In this document: positions 8,159 to 16,653 of the stretch, piece by piece
Numbering within the stretch: the first letter of the stretch is position 1
How the letters are laid out: each line of letters opens with the position of its first letter
NCBI RefSeq assembly: GCF_014195325.1
Contig: NZ_JACIBK010000006.1
Coordinates: 248,001 to 312,000 of the forward strand
Direction: 5' to 3'
Source: Rhizobium sp. BK650
GTDB taxonomy: Bacteria > Pseudomonadota > Alphaproteobacteria > Rhizobiales > Rhizobiaceae
Length of the DNA: 64,000 bases
Made by a program: the position numbers and the translations under genes
The notes under the pieces: model-generated
Told to the model about the DNA's origin: nothing
Database searches by the model: none
What the model saw: only the letters and a program-made list of their open reading frames with translations

Positions 8159-9124
8159 ACGGCCCGCGTTATCGTCATAGGAGCAACAGGACATGTCGGC
8201 ACCTACCTCGTGCCCCGCCTCATCGAAGCCGGCCATGAGGTGGTGGCGATCAGCCGCGGCGCGGCGACACCCTACAAAGCGAACGACGCCTGGAGCCGCG
8301 TCGATATCAGGCGCATGGATCGGGCAGCGCTGGAGGCTGAAGGCCGCTTCGGCCGGGAGATACGCGCATTGGAAGGTGACATCGTCATCGACATGATCTG
8401 CTTCACGCCTGAAAGTAACGAACAGCTCGTGACGGCGCTCGAAAGCCATGTCGGCCATTTTCTTCACACCGGCACGATCTGGACGCACGGTTTCTCTGCT
8501 GTCGTGCCAACGCCCGAGGAGGCGCAGAAAAAGCCCTTCGGCGACTATGGCGTCAGGAAGGCTGCTATCGAGGCTTCTTTGCTGAAAATGGCACACCAGA
8601 AAAACTTCCCCGCGACCCTTATACATCCCGGCCACATCGTGGGTCCGGGCTGGAATCCGCTGAACCCGGCAGGCCATTTCAATCCCGATGTCTTTACGAC
8701 GTTGGCGCGCGGCGAAACGCTGAGCCTCCCGAATTTCGGAATGGAAACCGTGCACCACGTCCATGCCGATGACATTGCCGAACTTTTCATGGCTGCTATC
8801 GCAAAGCCGCAGGCTTCAATCGGCGAGGCTTTCCATGCGGTTTCGGAAAAGGCGGTCACGCTGCGCGGTTACGCGGAGGCGATGGCCGCCTGGTTTGGCC
8901 AGGAGGCGAAGCTGGAATTCCTGCCCTACGACGCATGGGCGGAAAGACAGAGCCCAGAAGACGCGCGAGCCACCTGGGAACACATTGCCCGCAGCCCGAA
9001 CTGCTCGATGGAAAAAGCCCGCCGGCTGCTCGACTTCACGCCACGGCACAGTTCGCTGCGGGCCGTCCAGGAAGCCGTCCGCTGGCTTATCGACAACGGG
9101 CGGATCGAGGCAAAGGCTCCGTAA
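8159..9124 (+). CDS. NAD-dependent epimerase/dehydratase family protein with apparent ACG start
   Basis: Extended short-chain dehydrogenase-like protein. The reading begins ARVIVIGATGHVGTYLVPRL, a complete N-terminal Rossmann motif (GATGHVG). Later signatures include FLHTGTIW, the YGVRKAAIE Tyr/Lys region and HPGHIVGPGW. No ATG, GTG or TTG lies near the domain start. A perfect GGAGGAG (8147-8153) sits 5 bases before ACG at 8159. The only other in-frame start upstream is TTG 8081, without a ribosome site, which would add 26 residues unlike the family. I therefore place the start at ACG; a mutated or misread ATG is equally possible. Substrate unknown. Confidence 0.8.
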   Translation, partial: TARVIVIGATGHVGTYLVPRLIEAGHEVVAISRGAATPYKANDAWSRVDIRRMDRAALEAEGRFGREIRALEGDIVIDMICFTPESNEQLVTALESHVGHFLHTGTIWTHGFSAVVPTPEEAQKKPFGDYGVRKAAIEASLLKMAHQKNFPATLIHPGHIVGPGWNPLNPAGHFNPDVFTTLARGETLSLPNFGMETVHHVHADDIAELFMAAIAKPQASIGEAFHAVSEKAVTLRGYAEAMAAWFGQEAKLEFLPYDAWAERQSPEDARATWEHIARSPNCSMEKARRLLDFTPRHSSLRAVQEAVRWLIDNGRIEAKAP

Positions 9125-9185
9125 GCCACAGAGGTGGCTGCAAGACAAAAAAAGCCCCTCCGGAGGTCGGGAGGAACTCAGCCGG

Positions 9186-9776
9186 TCAGGCCGCCTTCCG
9201 GACCGGCGCGCCGGTCAGCATACGTCCCGATGGGACGATCATGCCGGCGGCGCCGCCAAGCCAGCCTTCGACGAGCTCCAGCGCAAGAAAGCGCGAACGC
9301 TCGAACGGGCCGGGCATGACAAGGTGACGAGCCTTTTCGGCAGAGAAACCGAAACGCTCGTAATAGTCCGCATCGCCAACGAGCAGGACTGCACCGTGGC
9401 CGCGGTTCTTTGCTTCAAGCAGCGCCGCGCGCATAAGAGCGGAGCCGATACCCTTGCCGCCATGCTTGCCGTCGACGGCGAGCGGGCCGAGCAGCAGCGC
9501 GTCGAGGGCCGTGCCTTCCTGGTTGATGCCTGCTTCGATATTCCACAGGCGCACCGTCCCGATCACACGGCCGTCGCGATCACGCGCGACCAGTGCCAGC
9601 CCTTCGGCCGGCACACGGTTGCGGCGGATTATTTCCGACGACTTTTTGCGGCGATCCGGGCCCATGACGCGATCGAGCAGGCTTTCGCGAGCGACGACGT
9701 CGGACGGATTTTCCACGTCGATGGTGAAAGTGACAGGCGCAAAGAATGCGCGGACAGAATCAAGAACAGCGGCCAT
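9186..9776 (-). CDS. GNAT-family N-acetyltransferase (COG3153-like)
   Basis: A protein of about 196 residues with the acetyl-CoA motif DGKHGGKGIGSALM, followed by NRGHGAVLLVGDADYYERFGF, which is characteristic of the YhbS/COG3153 acetyltransferases. ATG 9776 is chosen because GGGAGG lies 5 bases upstream; an earlier in-frame start would run through it. It is convergent with the epimerase gene and lies downstream of nothing on its own strand apart from the decarboxylase 90 bases away, which ends before its start. Substrate unknown. Confidence 0.88.
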   Translation of the reverse strand: MAAVLDSVRAFFAPVTFTIDVENPSDVVARESLLDRVMGPDRRKKSSEIIRRNRVPAEGLALVARDRDGRVIGTVRLWNIEAGINQEGTALDALLLGPLAVDGKHGGKGIGSALMRAALLEAKNRGHGAVLLVGDADYYERFGFSAEKARHLVMPGPFERSRFLALELVEGWLGGAAGMIVPSGRMLTGAPVRKAA

Positions 9777-9869
9777 TTTGGCCTCCCGCACTCAAAACCG
9801 TTTCAGACGGTGACTTCGAATATTGTGAAATTGCCGCCCCGGCTGGCTACGGGGCTGGCGAGAGCAACC

Positions 9870-11003
9870 TTAGATGACGTAGGCTTTGAGCGGTTCGAAG
9901 CCGTTGAAAGCGACCGCCGAATAGGTCGTCGTGTAGGCGCCGGTGCCTTCAATCAGAACTTCGTCGCCGATCGTGAGAGAAATCGGCAGCGGATAGAGGT
10001 TCTTTTCATACAGCACATCGGCCGAATCGCAGGTCGGGCCGGCGATCACGCAGGGCTCCATCTCGTCGCCGTCACGCTCGGTTCGGATCGGGTAACGGAT
10101 GGCTTCGTCCATGGTTTCGGCAAGACCGCCGAATTTGCCGATGTCAAGGAAGACCCAGCGTGCATCGTCATTATCCGACTTCTTGGAAATCAGCACGACT
10201 TCAGCCTTGATGACACCTGCATTTCCAACCATGCCGCGACCCGGCTCGATAATCGTCTGCGGGATCTGGTTACCGAAATGCGTGCGCAGCGCCTGGTAGA
10301 TCGACTTACCGTAAGCTTCTGCGGACGGAACGTCGCGCAGATACTTGGTTGGGAAGCCGCCGCCCATATTGACCATCTGCAGGTGGATGCCCTGCTTGGC
10401 AAGCTGGACGAAGACGCGCTTTGCATCGGCAAGCGCCGAATCCCAGGCATCGACCTTGGTCATCTGCGAGCCCACATGGAACGACACGCCGTAGGACTGC
10501 AGGCCGAGCTGATGCGCGTAGACGAGAACGTCGACGGCCATCTGCGGAACGCAACCGAACTTGCGCGACAGCGGCCATTCAGCACCTTCGCCGTCGGTCA
10601 GGACTCGGCAGAAAACACGCGCACCCGGAGCCGCACGAGAAATCTTCTCGACTTCCTCGTGGCTGTCGACTGCAAAGATGCTGACGCCGAGCATATGCGC
10701 GCGGGCGATATCGCGTTCCTTCTTGATCGTGTTGCCGTAGGAGATCCGCGCCGCGGTCGCACCAGCTTCAAGCGCCATTTCGATTTCCGCAACGGACGCG
10801 CAATCGAAGTTGGAACCCATACTGGCGAGCAGCTTCAGGACTTCCGGAGCCGGGTTGGCCTTGACGGCATAGTAGATCGCACTGTCCGGCATCGCGTGAC
10901 GGAAGGCATGGAAATTGTCGCTGATGACGTCGAGGTCAACCACGAGGCAGGGACCGTCGGGACGTCGGGTTGCGAGAAAGTCGCGGATGCGCTGGGTGGT
11001 CAT
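9870..11003 (-). CDS. Ornithine/lysine decarboxylase (group IV, PLP-dependent)
   Basis: Decarboxylates ornithine (and in many rhizobia lysine) to putrescine (cadaverine). The 377 residues match the alanine-racemase-fold eukaryotic-type decarboxylases: PLP lysine Lys48 in YYAVKANP, HVGSQ, the glycine-rich phosphate loop NMGGGFPTKY, EPGRGMVGNAG, and the catalytic cysteine Cys325 in GPTCDSADVLYE. GAGGGA precedes ATG 11003. An unusually long leader (about 400 bases) lies upstream and resembles the known speF leader of alphaproteobacteria. Substrate preference between ornithine and lysine cannot be read off. Confidence 0.95.
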   Translation of the reverse strand: MTTQRIRDFLATRRPDGPCLVVDLDVISDNFHAFRHAMPDSAIYYAVKANPAPEVLKLLASMGSNFDCASVAEIEMALEAGATAARISYGNTIKKERDIARAHMLGVSIFAVDSHEEVEKISRAAPGARVFCRVLTDGEGAEWPLSRKFGCVPQMAVDVLVYAHQLGLQSYGVSFHVGSQMTKVDAWDSALADAKRVFVQLAKQGIHLQMVNMGGGFPTKYLRDVPSAEAYGKSIYQALRTHFGNQIPQTIIEPGRGMVGNAGVIKAEVVLISKKSDNDDARWVFLDIGKFGGLAETMDEAIRYPIRTERDGDEMEPCVIAGPTCDSADVLYEKNLYPLPISLTIGDEVLIEGTGAYTTTYSAVAFNGFEPLKAYVI

Positions 11004-11430
11004 GTCGATTCCCTCTTCCAATTCCAGAACTCCGGCATGAGCCGGAGGACAAAGGGCATACGAGAACCGCTCAGGAACCAGCCGGTGGAGACCCCGGATC
11101 CTTGACGGCGCTTGATGCGCAGATAGTGAACCAACGCCGCTGACGCGGTATAGGTTCGGCTTTGTCTGCCATGGATTGGAGGGAAATATCCCTGCCGCAC
11201 TTCCGGCAATGAAGGTGTGCCTCTTCAGTAACCCCCGCTGATGGAAAGCAGGGAGAGAACAAAAAGGCCCGCACCGTCGTTGCTTCAGGCGTCCTCGCAT
11301 TTTCCGGTTGGCCGGAATAGCGACTGGAGGGGTTAATTCCAGGTACCTTACCGATTTCCTCACCAATTCGAGGGCTCGGCGGACACCCATGGGCACGTGC
11401 GACTTTGGGCTGATTGGGAAATAAGAACAT
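11004..11430 (-). ncRNA. speF-type cis-regulatory leader of the decarboxylase gene
   Basis: About 400 bases without a convincing gene separate the decarboxylase ATG from the divergent LysR gene. Alphaproteobacterial ornithine decarboxylase genes are known to carry a conserved structured leader (speF motif). Read on the minus strand, this one contains a 7-bp hairpin CTCCGGC-TCAT-GCCGGAG (11030-11047) just before the ribosome site, and a stem GCCTG/CGGGC followed by CTTTTTG (11260-11290) that looks like an attenuator. The exact 5' end and class assignment are inferred from context. Confidence 0.6.
11257..11290 (-). terminator. Possible attenuator inside the decarboxylase leader
   Basis: On the minus strand GCCTG and CGGGC can pair around a 14-base loop and are followed immediately by CTTTTTG, the layout of an intrinsic terminator about 260 bases before the start codon. 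The stem is short and includes a G-U pair. Confidence 0.35.
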
Positions 11431-11533
11431 TCGCCTTCACAATCAAGAGAAATTTTTCGCTAGGGGCCAAAAAATAATTGAACGATGAAGGACAATTTGT
11501 TCAACCTCCTTCAACAGATCTGGAGGATTGCCC

Positions 11534-12427
11534 GTGGATACCCTGACCCGCATACGTGCTTTCATCGATGTGGTTGAAGCGGAAGGCTTTTCTGCTGCGG
11601 CACGACGCACCGGGCGCTCCAAGGCGCTGCTCTCGAAATACGTGCGCGAACTGGAAGACGAGCTCGGCGCGCTGTTGCTCAATCGCACCACCCGGCAGTT
11701 CTCCATGACGGAGGCCGGACACACCTATTATCGTACCGCTTCCGATATCCTGAAGGAGATTGACAACCTGGCCGATCTCGTGCGCGAGAACAATGCCCAG
11801 CTGAAGGGGCGCCTGAAGGTTTCCGTGCCCCGCACCTTCGTCGATGCCGATGTCGGACAGTCCCTGATCGATTTCGCCAGGGAAAATCCGAACCTGCAGC
11901 TGGAGATCGCTGCCGACGATCGTTTTGTCGACCTGATCGAGGAAGGCTTCGACGTCGCCGTCCGCGTCACCAAGCTCGAAGATTCTGGCATGATCGCTCG
12001 CAAAATCTCGGATTTCCGCGTCCACATATGCGCTACCCCCGAATTCCTCGAACGCTACCCCAATATCGAGCACCCGAGCGATATCTCCAACGTGCCCTTC
12101 ATCGTCGACACCAACTCCCGTAACCAGGCAAGCATCCGCTTCTACAATCCCGACAGTACCTCCTTTGCGGTCGCCGTTTCCGGCCCGATGGAAGTTAACA
12201 GCCCGCACGCAACTTTGCGCGCAGCACTGTCCGGGATCGGTATTGCGCTGATTCCTGATTTCATCGCCCGCAAGCCGATTGAGGATGGCAGGCTGGTGAC
12301 GCTGTTCAACGACTACATTCCGACCGATCGCGGCATCTATGCCGTCTATCCCCATCGGCGCTATCTGCCGGCAAAGGTCAGGATCTTCGTGGACTACCTT
12401 CACAACTGGTTCAAGAAACATCCTTGA
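11534..12427 (+). CDS. LysR-family transcriptional regulator
   Basis: A regulator of about 297 residues with an N-terminal winged helix (FIDVVEAEGFSAAARRTGRSKALLSKYVRELEDELG split over residues 11-45) and a C-terminal LysR substrate-binding domain. GTG 11534 is the start: GGAGG ends 7 bases before it, while the TTG at 11528 is too close. It is divergent from the decarboxylase leader and might respond to a polyamine or amino acid, but LysR genes are often near unrelated targets, so this is only a guess. The transport pair downstream begins 100 bases after its stop. Confidence 0.92.
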   Translation: MDTLTRIRAFIDVVEAEGFSAAARRTGRSKALLSKYVRELEDELGALLLNRTTRQFSMTEAGHTYYRTASDILKEIDNLADLVRENNAQLKGRLKVSVPRTFVDADVGQSLIDFARENPNLQLEIAADDRFVDLIEEGFDVAVRVTKLEDSGMIARKISDFRVHICATPEFLERYPNIEHPSDISNVPFIVDTNSRNQASIRFYNPDSTSFAVAVSGPMEVNSPHATLRAALSGIGIALIPDFIARKPIEDGRLVTLFNDYIPTDRGIYAVYPHRRYLPAKVRIFVDYLHNWFKKHP

Positions 12428-12526
12428 AGCAAAAGGGGTGTGCGCCCAAGCGTCGCAGGGCCGGTCCCAATTCCGTCCCATTTTCTGGTGAGAAATCGCC
12501 CCAACCGAACAGGGCAGCGGGTAAGC

Positions 12527-13168
12527 ATGAGGAAATCGACACTTCTGACGGCCGGGCTTCTTTCACTGGCCCCCGCCACCGCCTTCGCCCATCCGCACAT
12601 CTTCGTGGAGGCCCGGCTCGAAGTTGTCGCAGCACCGGACGGAAATATTCAGGAACTGCGCAACGTCTGGCGTTTCGACGAAGTCTTCTCGTCGTCAGTC
12701 GTCATGGATTTCGACAAGAACACCGATCTGAAGCTAGAGCCGAACGAACTTGCGGAGGTCGGCAAGACGGTCAGGGATTCGCTTGCCGATTACGACTACT
12801 ACATGAATCTGACGGTCAACGGGAAGAACGTCAAAGTCCAGAAGCCGGACATCATCCATGTCGATTACAAAGAAGGGCAGCTTCTGATGTTCTTTGCCGT
12901 CAAACCAGCGGAAAAAATGCCATTGAAAGGCAAGCTGACCTTCGGTGTTTATGATCCGACGCTCTACACCTCGATCGACTTCCCCACCGATAAAGAACTC
13001 GCCATAGTCGGAGACGGTTTCAAGGCCTGCAAACAAGCGGTCGTGCGCCCGGATGCAGACGAAGTGATTTCGCAAAATAAACAGTCGCTGACCGACGCTT
13101 TCTTCAACGACCCGACCGGCACCAATATGTCGAAACTTTTTGCCACCCGTCTCGAGGTCACATGCTGA
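12527..13168 (+). CDS. DUF1007 periplasmic protein, ZevA-like
   Basis: A 213-residue exported protein with a signal peptide at residues 1-21 (MRKSTLLTAGLLSLAPATAFA) that is cut just before HPHIFVEARLEV. The mature HPH start is typical of DUF1007 proteins. In Haemophilus the DUF1007 protein ZevA and the NicO-like permease ZevB together support zinc uptake, and the same pair occurs here with a 7-base overlap (ATGCTGA) between stop and start. The metal could also be nickel or cobalt. Two further acidic/histidine-poor segments give no extra clue. The ATG at 12527 has only a weak ribosome site (GGGTAAG). Confidence 0.87.
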   Translation: MRKSTLLTAGLLSLAPATAFAHPHIFVEARLEVVAAPDGNIQELRNVWRFDEVFSSSVVMDFDKNTDLKLEPNELAEVGKTVRDSLADYDYYMNLTVNGKNVKVQKPDIIHVDYKEGQLLMFFAVKPAEKMPLKGKLTFGVYDPTLYTSIDFPTDKELAIVGDGFKACKQAVVRPDADEVISQNKQSLTDAFFNDPTGTNMSKLFATRLEVTC

Positions 13169-14232
13169 TAAAGCGCCTGCCTCCCGCCCTGCTCGTACTT
13201 GCCGTCATGACCATTGCTGCCCATGCGCAATCGCCGCTCGGCATTGGTACGGCGGAGCCAAGCTTCCAGCCGACAGGCGGGCCGCTGGCATCTCTTTTCC
13301 TCTACGTCAATTACGAACAGCAGGCCTTCTATCGCGCGCTGACTGGCGCACTGAAGGAGATGCGCCAGGATCCATGGCAGCTTTCCTCGCTGATTGGCCT
13401 GTCCTTTGCGTATGGTGTCTTCCACGCCGCTGGCCCGGGTCACGGCAAGGCCGTCATTTCCTCCTATATGATCGCCAACGAGGTCGAGCTCCGACGCGGC
13501 GTGATGATCTCCTTCATCTCTGCCTTCATCCAGGGCTTCATGGCTGTCGTCCTCGTCGGCGGCGCCTGGCTGGTGCTGCGCGGCACCGGCATCACGCTGA
13601 CCATGGCGACGCAGGCCATGGAAATCACGAGCTTCGTGATGGTCATCCTCTTCGGCGGATGGCTGCTTTTCCGCAAATTGCGCTCCTTAGCCTGGAGCCG
13701 GCCGCGCCGGCAACTGATGGCAACGCCGGCTGGTCCGGTCAGCATGATGCTGGAGTGGAAAGACAATGCGGCTGAACGCCAGAACAGCAATTTCAGCTTC
13801 AGCGGCAAGGCGCAGGCCGTAGAGCCTGGCCATACATATGTGCCCGGCATGCTCTGCGAGACCTGCGGCAACGCCCACGTGCCCGATCCTTCGCTCCTCA
13901 GCGGTGACAGGTTCAGCGTTCGGGAAGCCTGGTCGGCGGTTATTGCCGTCGGTCTGCGCCCCTGCTCAGGCGCCTTGCTGGTCATGACCTTCTCGCTGCT
14001 GAACGGGCTTTATTTCGGCGGCGTACTCTCGGTCGTCGCCATGTCGCTCGGCACCGCCATCACAGTTGCGATCCTCGCTACGCTCGCCGTCACCGCCAAA
14101 AGTACTGCTGTGCGCCTCTCCGGCCGTGGTTCGTCAGCCTCCGTCTGGATCGGCAATGCGATCGAGATACTGGGCGCAATTCTCGTGATCCTGATGGGCG
14201 CGTTGCTCCTCGGAGCCTCCCTGCAGGGATAG
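13162..14232 (+). CDS. NicO/RcnA-family metal transporter, ZevB-like
   Basis: A 356-residue membrane protein with an N-terminal signal-like segment and about six further hydrophobic segments. The family signature is FAYGVFHAAGPGHGKAVIS, with conserved His/Gly for metal passage, and VGLRPCSGALLV in the second half. Between the halves a loop holds CETCGNAHVPDPS, a CxxC-plus-His candidate metal site. It is translationally coupled to the DUF1007 gene, so the two probably form one transport system for Zn, Ni or Co. Direction of transport cannot be told from the sequence: RcnA relatives export, ZevB imports. Confidence 0.88.
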   Translation: MLIKRLPPALLVLAVMTIAAHAQSPLGIGTAEPSFQPTGGPLASLFLYVNYEQQAFYRALTGALKEMRQDPWQLSSLIGLSFAYGVFHAAGPGHGKAVISSYMIANEVELRRGVMISFISAFIQGFMAVVLVGGAWLVLRGTGITLTMATQAMEITSFVMVILFGGWLLFRKLRSLAWSRPRRQLMATPAGPVSMMLEWKDNAAERQNSNFSFSGKAQAVEPGHTYVPGMLCETCGNAHVPDPSLLSGDRFSVREAWSAVIAVGLRPCSGALLVMTFSLLNGLYFGGVLSVVAMSLGTAITVAILATLAVTAKSTAVRLSGRGSSASVWIGNAIEILGAILVILMGALLLGASLQG

Positions 14233-14236
14233 GCCA

Positions 14237-14443
14237 TCAACGCTTCCTGCTGCGCTGATAGTGCGCCCGCAGCCAGAATATGCCGAAGAAACACATCAGC
14301 AGACAGATACCAACGACAACAGCCAATGTCGGCGAGAAACTGCCGATCCACAGCACGATGGTAGGCAGGAAATAGATCACCAGCCCGGCGCAAACCAGTA
14401 TGATAGCGGCGGCAATCGCCTGCGAACGGCTTTCCGGGCTCAT
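14237..14443 (-). CDS. Small two-helix membrane protein, unknown function
   Basis: A 68-residue protein with two hydrophobic stretches (AIAAAIILVCAGLVIYFL and TLAVVVGICLLMCFFGIFWL) separated by a short loop and ending in a basic tail (RAHYQRSRKR), which would put both ends in the cytoplasm. ATG 14443 is preceded by GAGGAG at a longish 11-base distance. It ends 4 bases from the NicO-type gene on the opposite strand. No family recognised. Confidence 0.65.
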   Translation of the reverse strand: MSPESRSQAIAAAIILVCAGLVIYFLPTIVLWIGSFSPTLAVVVGICLLMCFFGIFWLRAHYQRSRKR

Positions 14444-14528
14444 GGCTATCGTTACTCCTCTTGTCGAGGAGTGGATAGGCCAGCCGCCTTGTAAAGACAA
14501 CTGGCCAAAGAAATACCAGCCGCCGATC

Positions 14529-15248
14529 TTACTGCGACAGCGTCGTTTTTGCGGAGGAAACCGTCGCCTCGATGTGATCGACGAGTTGGTCGGGAAGGCC
14601 GAGCCTGCCGGCAAGCAGATCGAGATAGCCGCGTTCGGCACGCGAATCCGGCTCGATCGTCAGGCGTGATGCTGTGTAGAGCTCGACCTTTTGTTCCTCA
14701 GTTACCGCGGCGGCGACAAGCGCATCGATATCCGTCGGCTCGGAAAGCTCACGTTCTATGAAGGTAGCCGCCTCGCCGCTGACATCGGCGGCCTTGACCT
14801 TGTCCATGATGAGCGCGCGTTCTGCATCGTCGATATGACCGTCGGCCTTGGCGGCAGCGATCATGGCGCGGATGAGGACGAGCACGAATTCATTGCTGGT
14901 TGCCGGTGAAGCCGGCCCAAAGCCGGATTCGGCGGGCGGAGGCAGGAGAACGGGATTGTTCGCCGTTGGAGCATCGGAGGGCGCTGCCGGCGCCTGCCCG
15001 GCCTGATAGTTTTTCCAAGCCTGATATCCGAGGCCTGCAATGGCTGCGAGGCCGCCAATGGTGATGGCGTTGCCTGCGATGCTGCGGCCGGTTTTGGTAC
15101 CGAGAAGCACGGCGGCGAGTGCGCCGGTCTTCAACGGATTATGCTTCGCCATCTGGATCGCGTCGCCGGCCCTGTCACGTACGCTGCCGCCCACGCCCGG
15201 CATCTGCGATCCCAGAAACTGGTCGAGTAGTTTCTTCGCGTCGAACAT
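14529..15248 (-). CDS. DUF533 (YebE/TerB-like) protein
   Basis: A 239-residue protein of the DUF533 family. The N-terminal part starts MFDAKKLLDQFLG and has a glycine/alanine-rich hydrophobic segment (NAITIGGLAAIAGLGYQAW near residues 60-78). Then follow a Pro/Ala linker and a C-terminal TerB-like helical domain (VLIRAMIAAAKADGHIDDAE). GGGAGAG precedes ATG 15248. Members such as E. coli YebE are inner-membrane-associated and of unknown biochemical role. It is not clearly in an operon: eda upstream ends with a probable terminator. Confidence 0.87.
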   Translation of the reverse strand: MFDAKKLLDQFLGSQMPGVGGSVRDRAGDAIQMAKHNPLKTGALAAVLLGTKTGRSIAGNAITIGGLAAIAGLGYQAWKNYQAGQAPAAPSDAPTANNPVLLPPPAESGFGPASPATSNEFVLVLIRAMIAAAKADGHIDDAERALIMDKVKAADVSGEAATFIERELSEPTDIDALVAAAVTEEQKVELYTASRLTIEPDSRAERGYLDLLAGRLGLPDQLVDHIEATVSSAKTTLSQ

Positions 15249-15304
15249 GTCCTCTGTCTCTCCCTGTTTTAGAGGCTGGAGGAGAACATAGGTTTGCGAC
15301 TGCC

Positions 15305-15338
15305 GAAATACAAACGAGGGCGGCATAACCACCCCCGT
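15305..15338 (-). terminator. Terminator after eda
   Basis: ACGAGGGCGG (15314-15323) pairs with CCACCCCCGT (15329-15338), two mismatches, loop CATAA. On the minus strand it follows the eda stop and is followed by TTTGTATTT. Confidence 0.5.
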
Positions 15339-15374
15339 TCAAAACCTGCAAACACCGCCGAAGGCGTTGAGAAC

Positions 15375-16013
15375 TCAGCCCTTCAACGCAAAAGCTTCGG
15401 AAGCGAGCTTAGTGATGCCTGCCCAGTCACCCGCAGCGACGAGTTCCTTGGGCGCCACCCATGAGCCGCCAACGCAGATGACGTTCGGCAGCGAGAGGTA
15501 ATCATTGGCATTCTTCAGTGAAATGCCGCCGGTCGGGCAAAAGAATGTACCAGCAAGCGGCGAGGAAAGCGCCTTAAGATAGGCTGCACCACCAGCCTGC
15601 TCGGCCGGGAAGAACTTCAGTACCTGGTAGCCTTCCTCGCGCAGTGCCATGACTTCGCTTGCTGTCGCCGCACCTGGGAGCAGCGGCACGGGAGAATCAG
15701 CTGCGGCATCGAGAAGCTCCTGCGTCGTCCCAGGGCTGACGATGAACTTGGAGCCCGCCTGTACGGCTGCCTCCCAGTGAGCGGCGTTGAGGATCGTGCC
15801 AGCGCCGACTTCTGCGCCTTCCACTTCAGCGGCAACGGCGCGCACGGCATCGAGAGCGGCCGGCGTGCGCATGGTTATTTCGATGGCCTTCAAGCCGCCG
15901 GCAACGAGTGCGCGAGCCAGCGATACGGCCGACTTCGCGTCCTCTACGATCAGAACCGGAACGACGGGCTGGAGTTTCAAGATGGAAAGGAGTTTCTCTG
16001 TCTTCTCGCCCAT
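15375..16013 (-). CDS. eda: KDPG/KHG aldolase
   Basis: 2-dehydro-3-deoxy-phosphogluconate aldolase: splits KDPG into pyruvate and glyceraldehyde 3-phosphate, the last step of the Entner-Doudoroff pathway that rhizobia use for hexoses. The 212 residues carry the Schiff-base Lys133 in VLKFFPAE, the acid/base Glu45 in KAIEITMRT, and GAGTILN and SPGTT phosphate/substrate loops. Residue numbering of the lysine matches that of the E. coli enzyme. AAGGGAA precedes ATG 16013. edd is not in this window, so eda stands alone here. Confidence 0.96.
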   Translation of the reverse strand: MGEKTEKLLSILKLQPVVPVLIVEDAKSAVSLARALVAGGLKAIEITMRTPAALDAVRAVAAEVEGAEVGAGTILNAAHWEAAVQAGSKFIVSPGTTQELLDAAADSPVPLLPGAATASEVMALREEGYQVLKFFPAEQAGGAAYLKALSSPLAGTFFCPTGGISLKNANDYLSLPNVICVGGSWVAPKELVAAGDWAGITKLASEAFALKG

Positions 16014-16164
16014 GGCCGCGTTTCCCTTAAACGATTGAAATCGGCTTTCGAATAGCGCTCTCGCAGAGGCTTGTCGAGATAAAACCAACCCGCGAGACAA
16101 GACGGGTGTTAAATCCCTGGAAATTGGTTTAGGCTGCCGCAATCGTCACAAAAGGTTCATTCGT

Positions 16165-16653
16165 ATGGCGAAAGAGATCGAACGGAAGTTCCTCGTGCGC
16201 AGCGATGCATGGCGCTCGGCAGTCCAATCGAAATCGGTCCTGAAGCAGGGCTATATCGTCTCGATGGATGACCGCTCGGTACGCATCCGGATATTGGATG
16301 AAAAGACCGCACGGCTGACGTTGAAGATCGGCCGAGGCAGCCTCGTCCGCGACGAATTCGAGTATGAGATCCCTGTCTCCGACGCCGAAGAACTGCTGGA
16401 AAACGCCATCGGCATTGTCATCGAGAAGACACGTTATCGCGTGCCGCACGAAGGTTTCGTCTGGGAAGTCGATGTCTTCGCCGGTGCCCATCGCGGCCTC
16501 GTCATCGCCGAAGTCGAGATGCAGGCAGAGACCGACAACCCCTCTTTGCCCACTTGGCTCGGCCGCGAGGTGACGGGCGATTTCCGCTATTCCAATCAGG
16601 CGCTTGCCACAGAGTTCGAGCACGATAGGCATGGGCTATCGCATACGGCCTGA
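16165..16653 (+). CDS. CYTH-domain (triphosphate tunnel metalloenzyme) protein
   Basis: A 162-residue TTM-fold protein opening with the signature EIERKFLV (ExExK). Charged tunnel residues alternate along beta strands (VRIRI, ARLTLKIG, EFEYEIP, KTRYRVP, WEVDVFAG, EVEM). Family members hydrolyse tripolyphosphate or nucleoside triphosphates; short bacterial members like this one and NeuTTM are often tripolyphosphatases. The CHAD-domain gene starts inside it (23-base overlap), so the two are coupled and probably act on inorganic polyphosphate. Confidence 0.93.
   Translation: MAKEIERKFLVRSDAWRSAVQSKSVLKQGYIVSMDDRSVRIRILDEKTARLTLKIGRGSLVRDEFEYEIPVSDAEELLENAIGIVIEKTRYRVPHEGFVWEVDVFAGAHRGLVIAEVEMQAETDNPSLPTWLGREVTGDFRYSNQALATEFEHDRHGLSHTA

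Noticed and set aside
8763..11105. 780-codon plus-strand open frame spanning three genes
   Set aside because: It crosses the epimerase, GNAT and decarboxylase genes in antisense or other frames and has a low-complexity, Arg-rich composition with no recognisable domain.
12428..12526. Zur or cobalamin-type control of the DUF1007/NicO pair
   Set aside because: No TTATAA-type palindrome or long structured leader in the 99-base gap.
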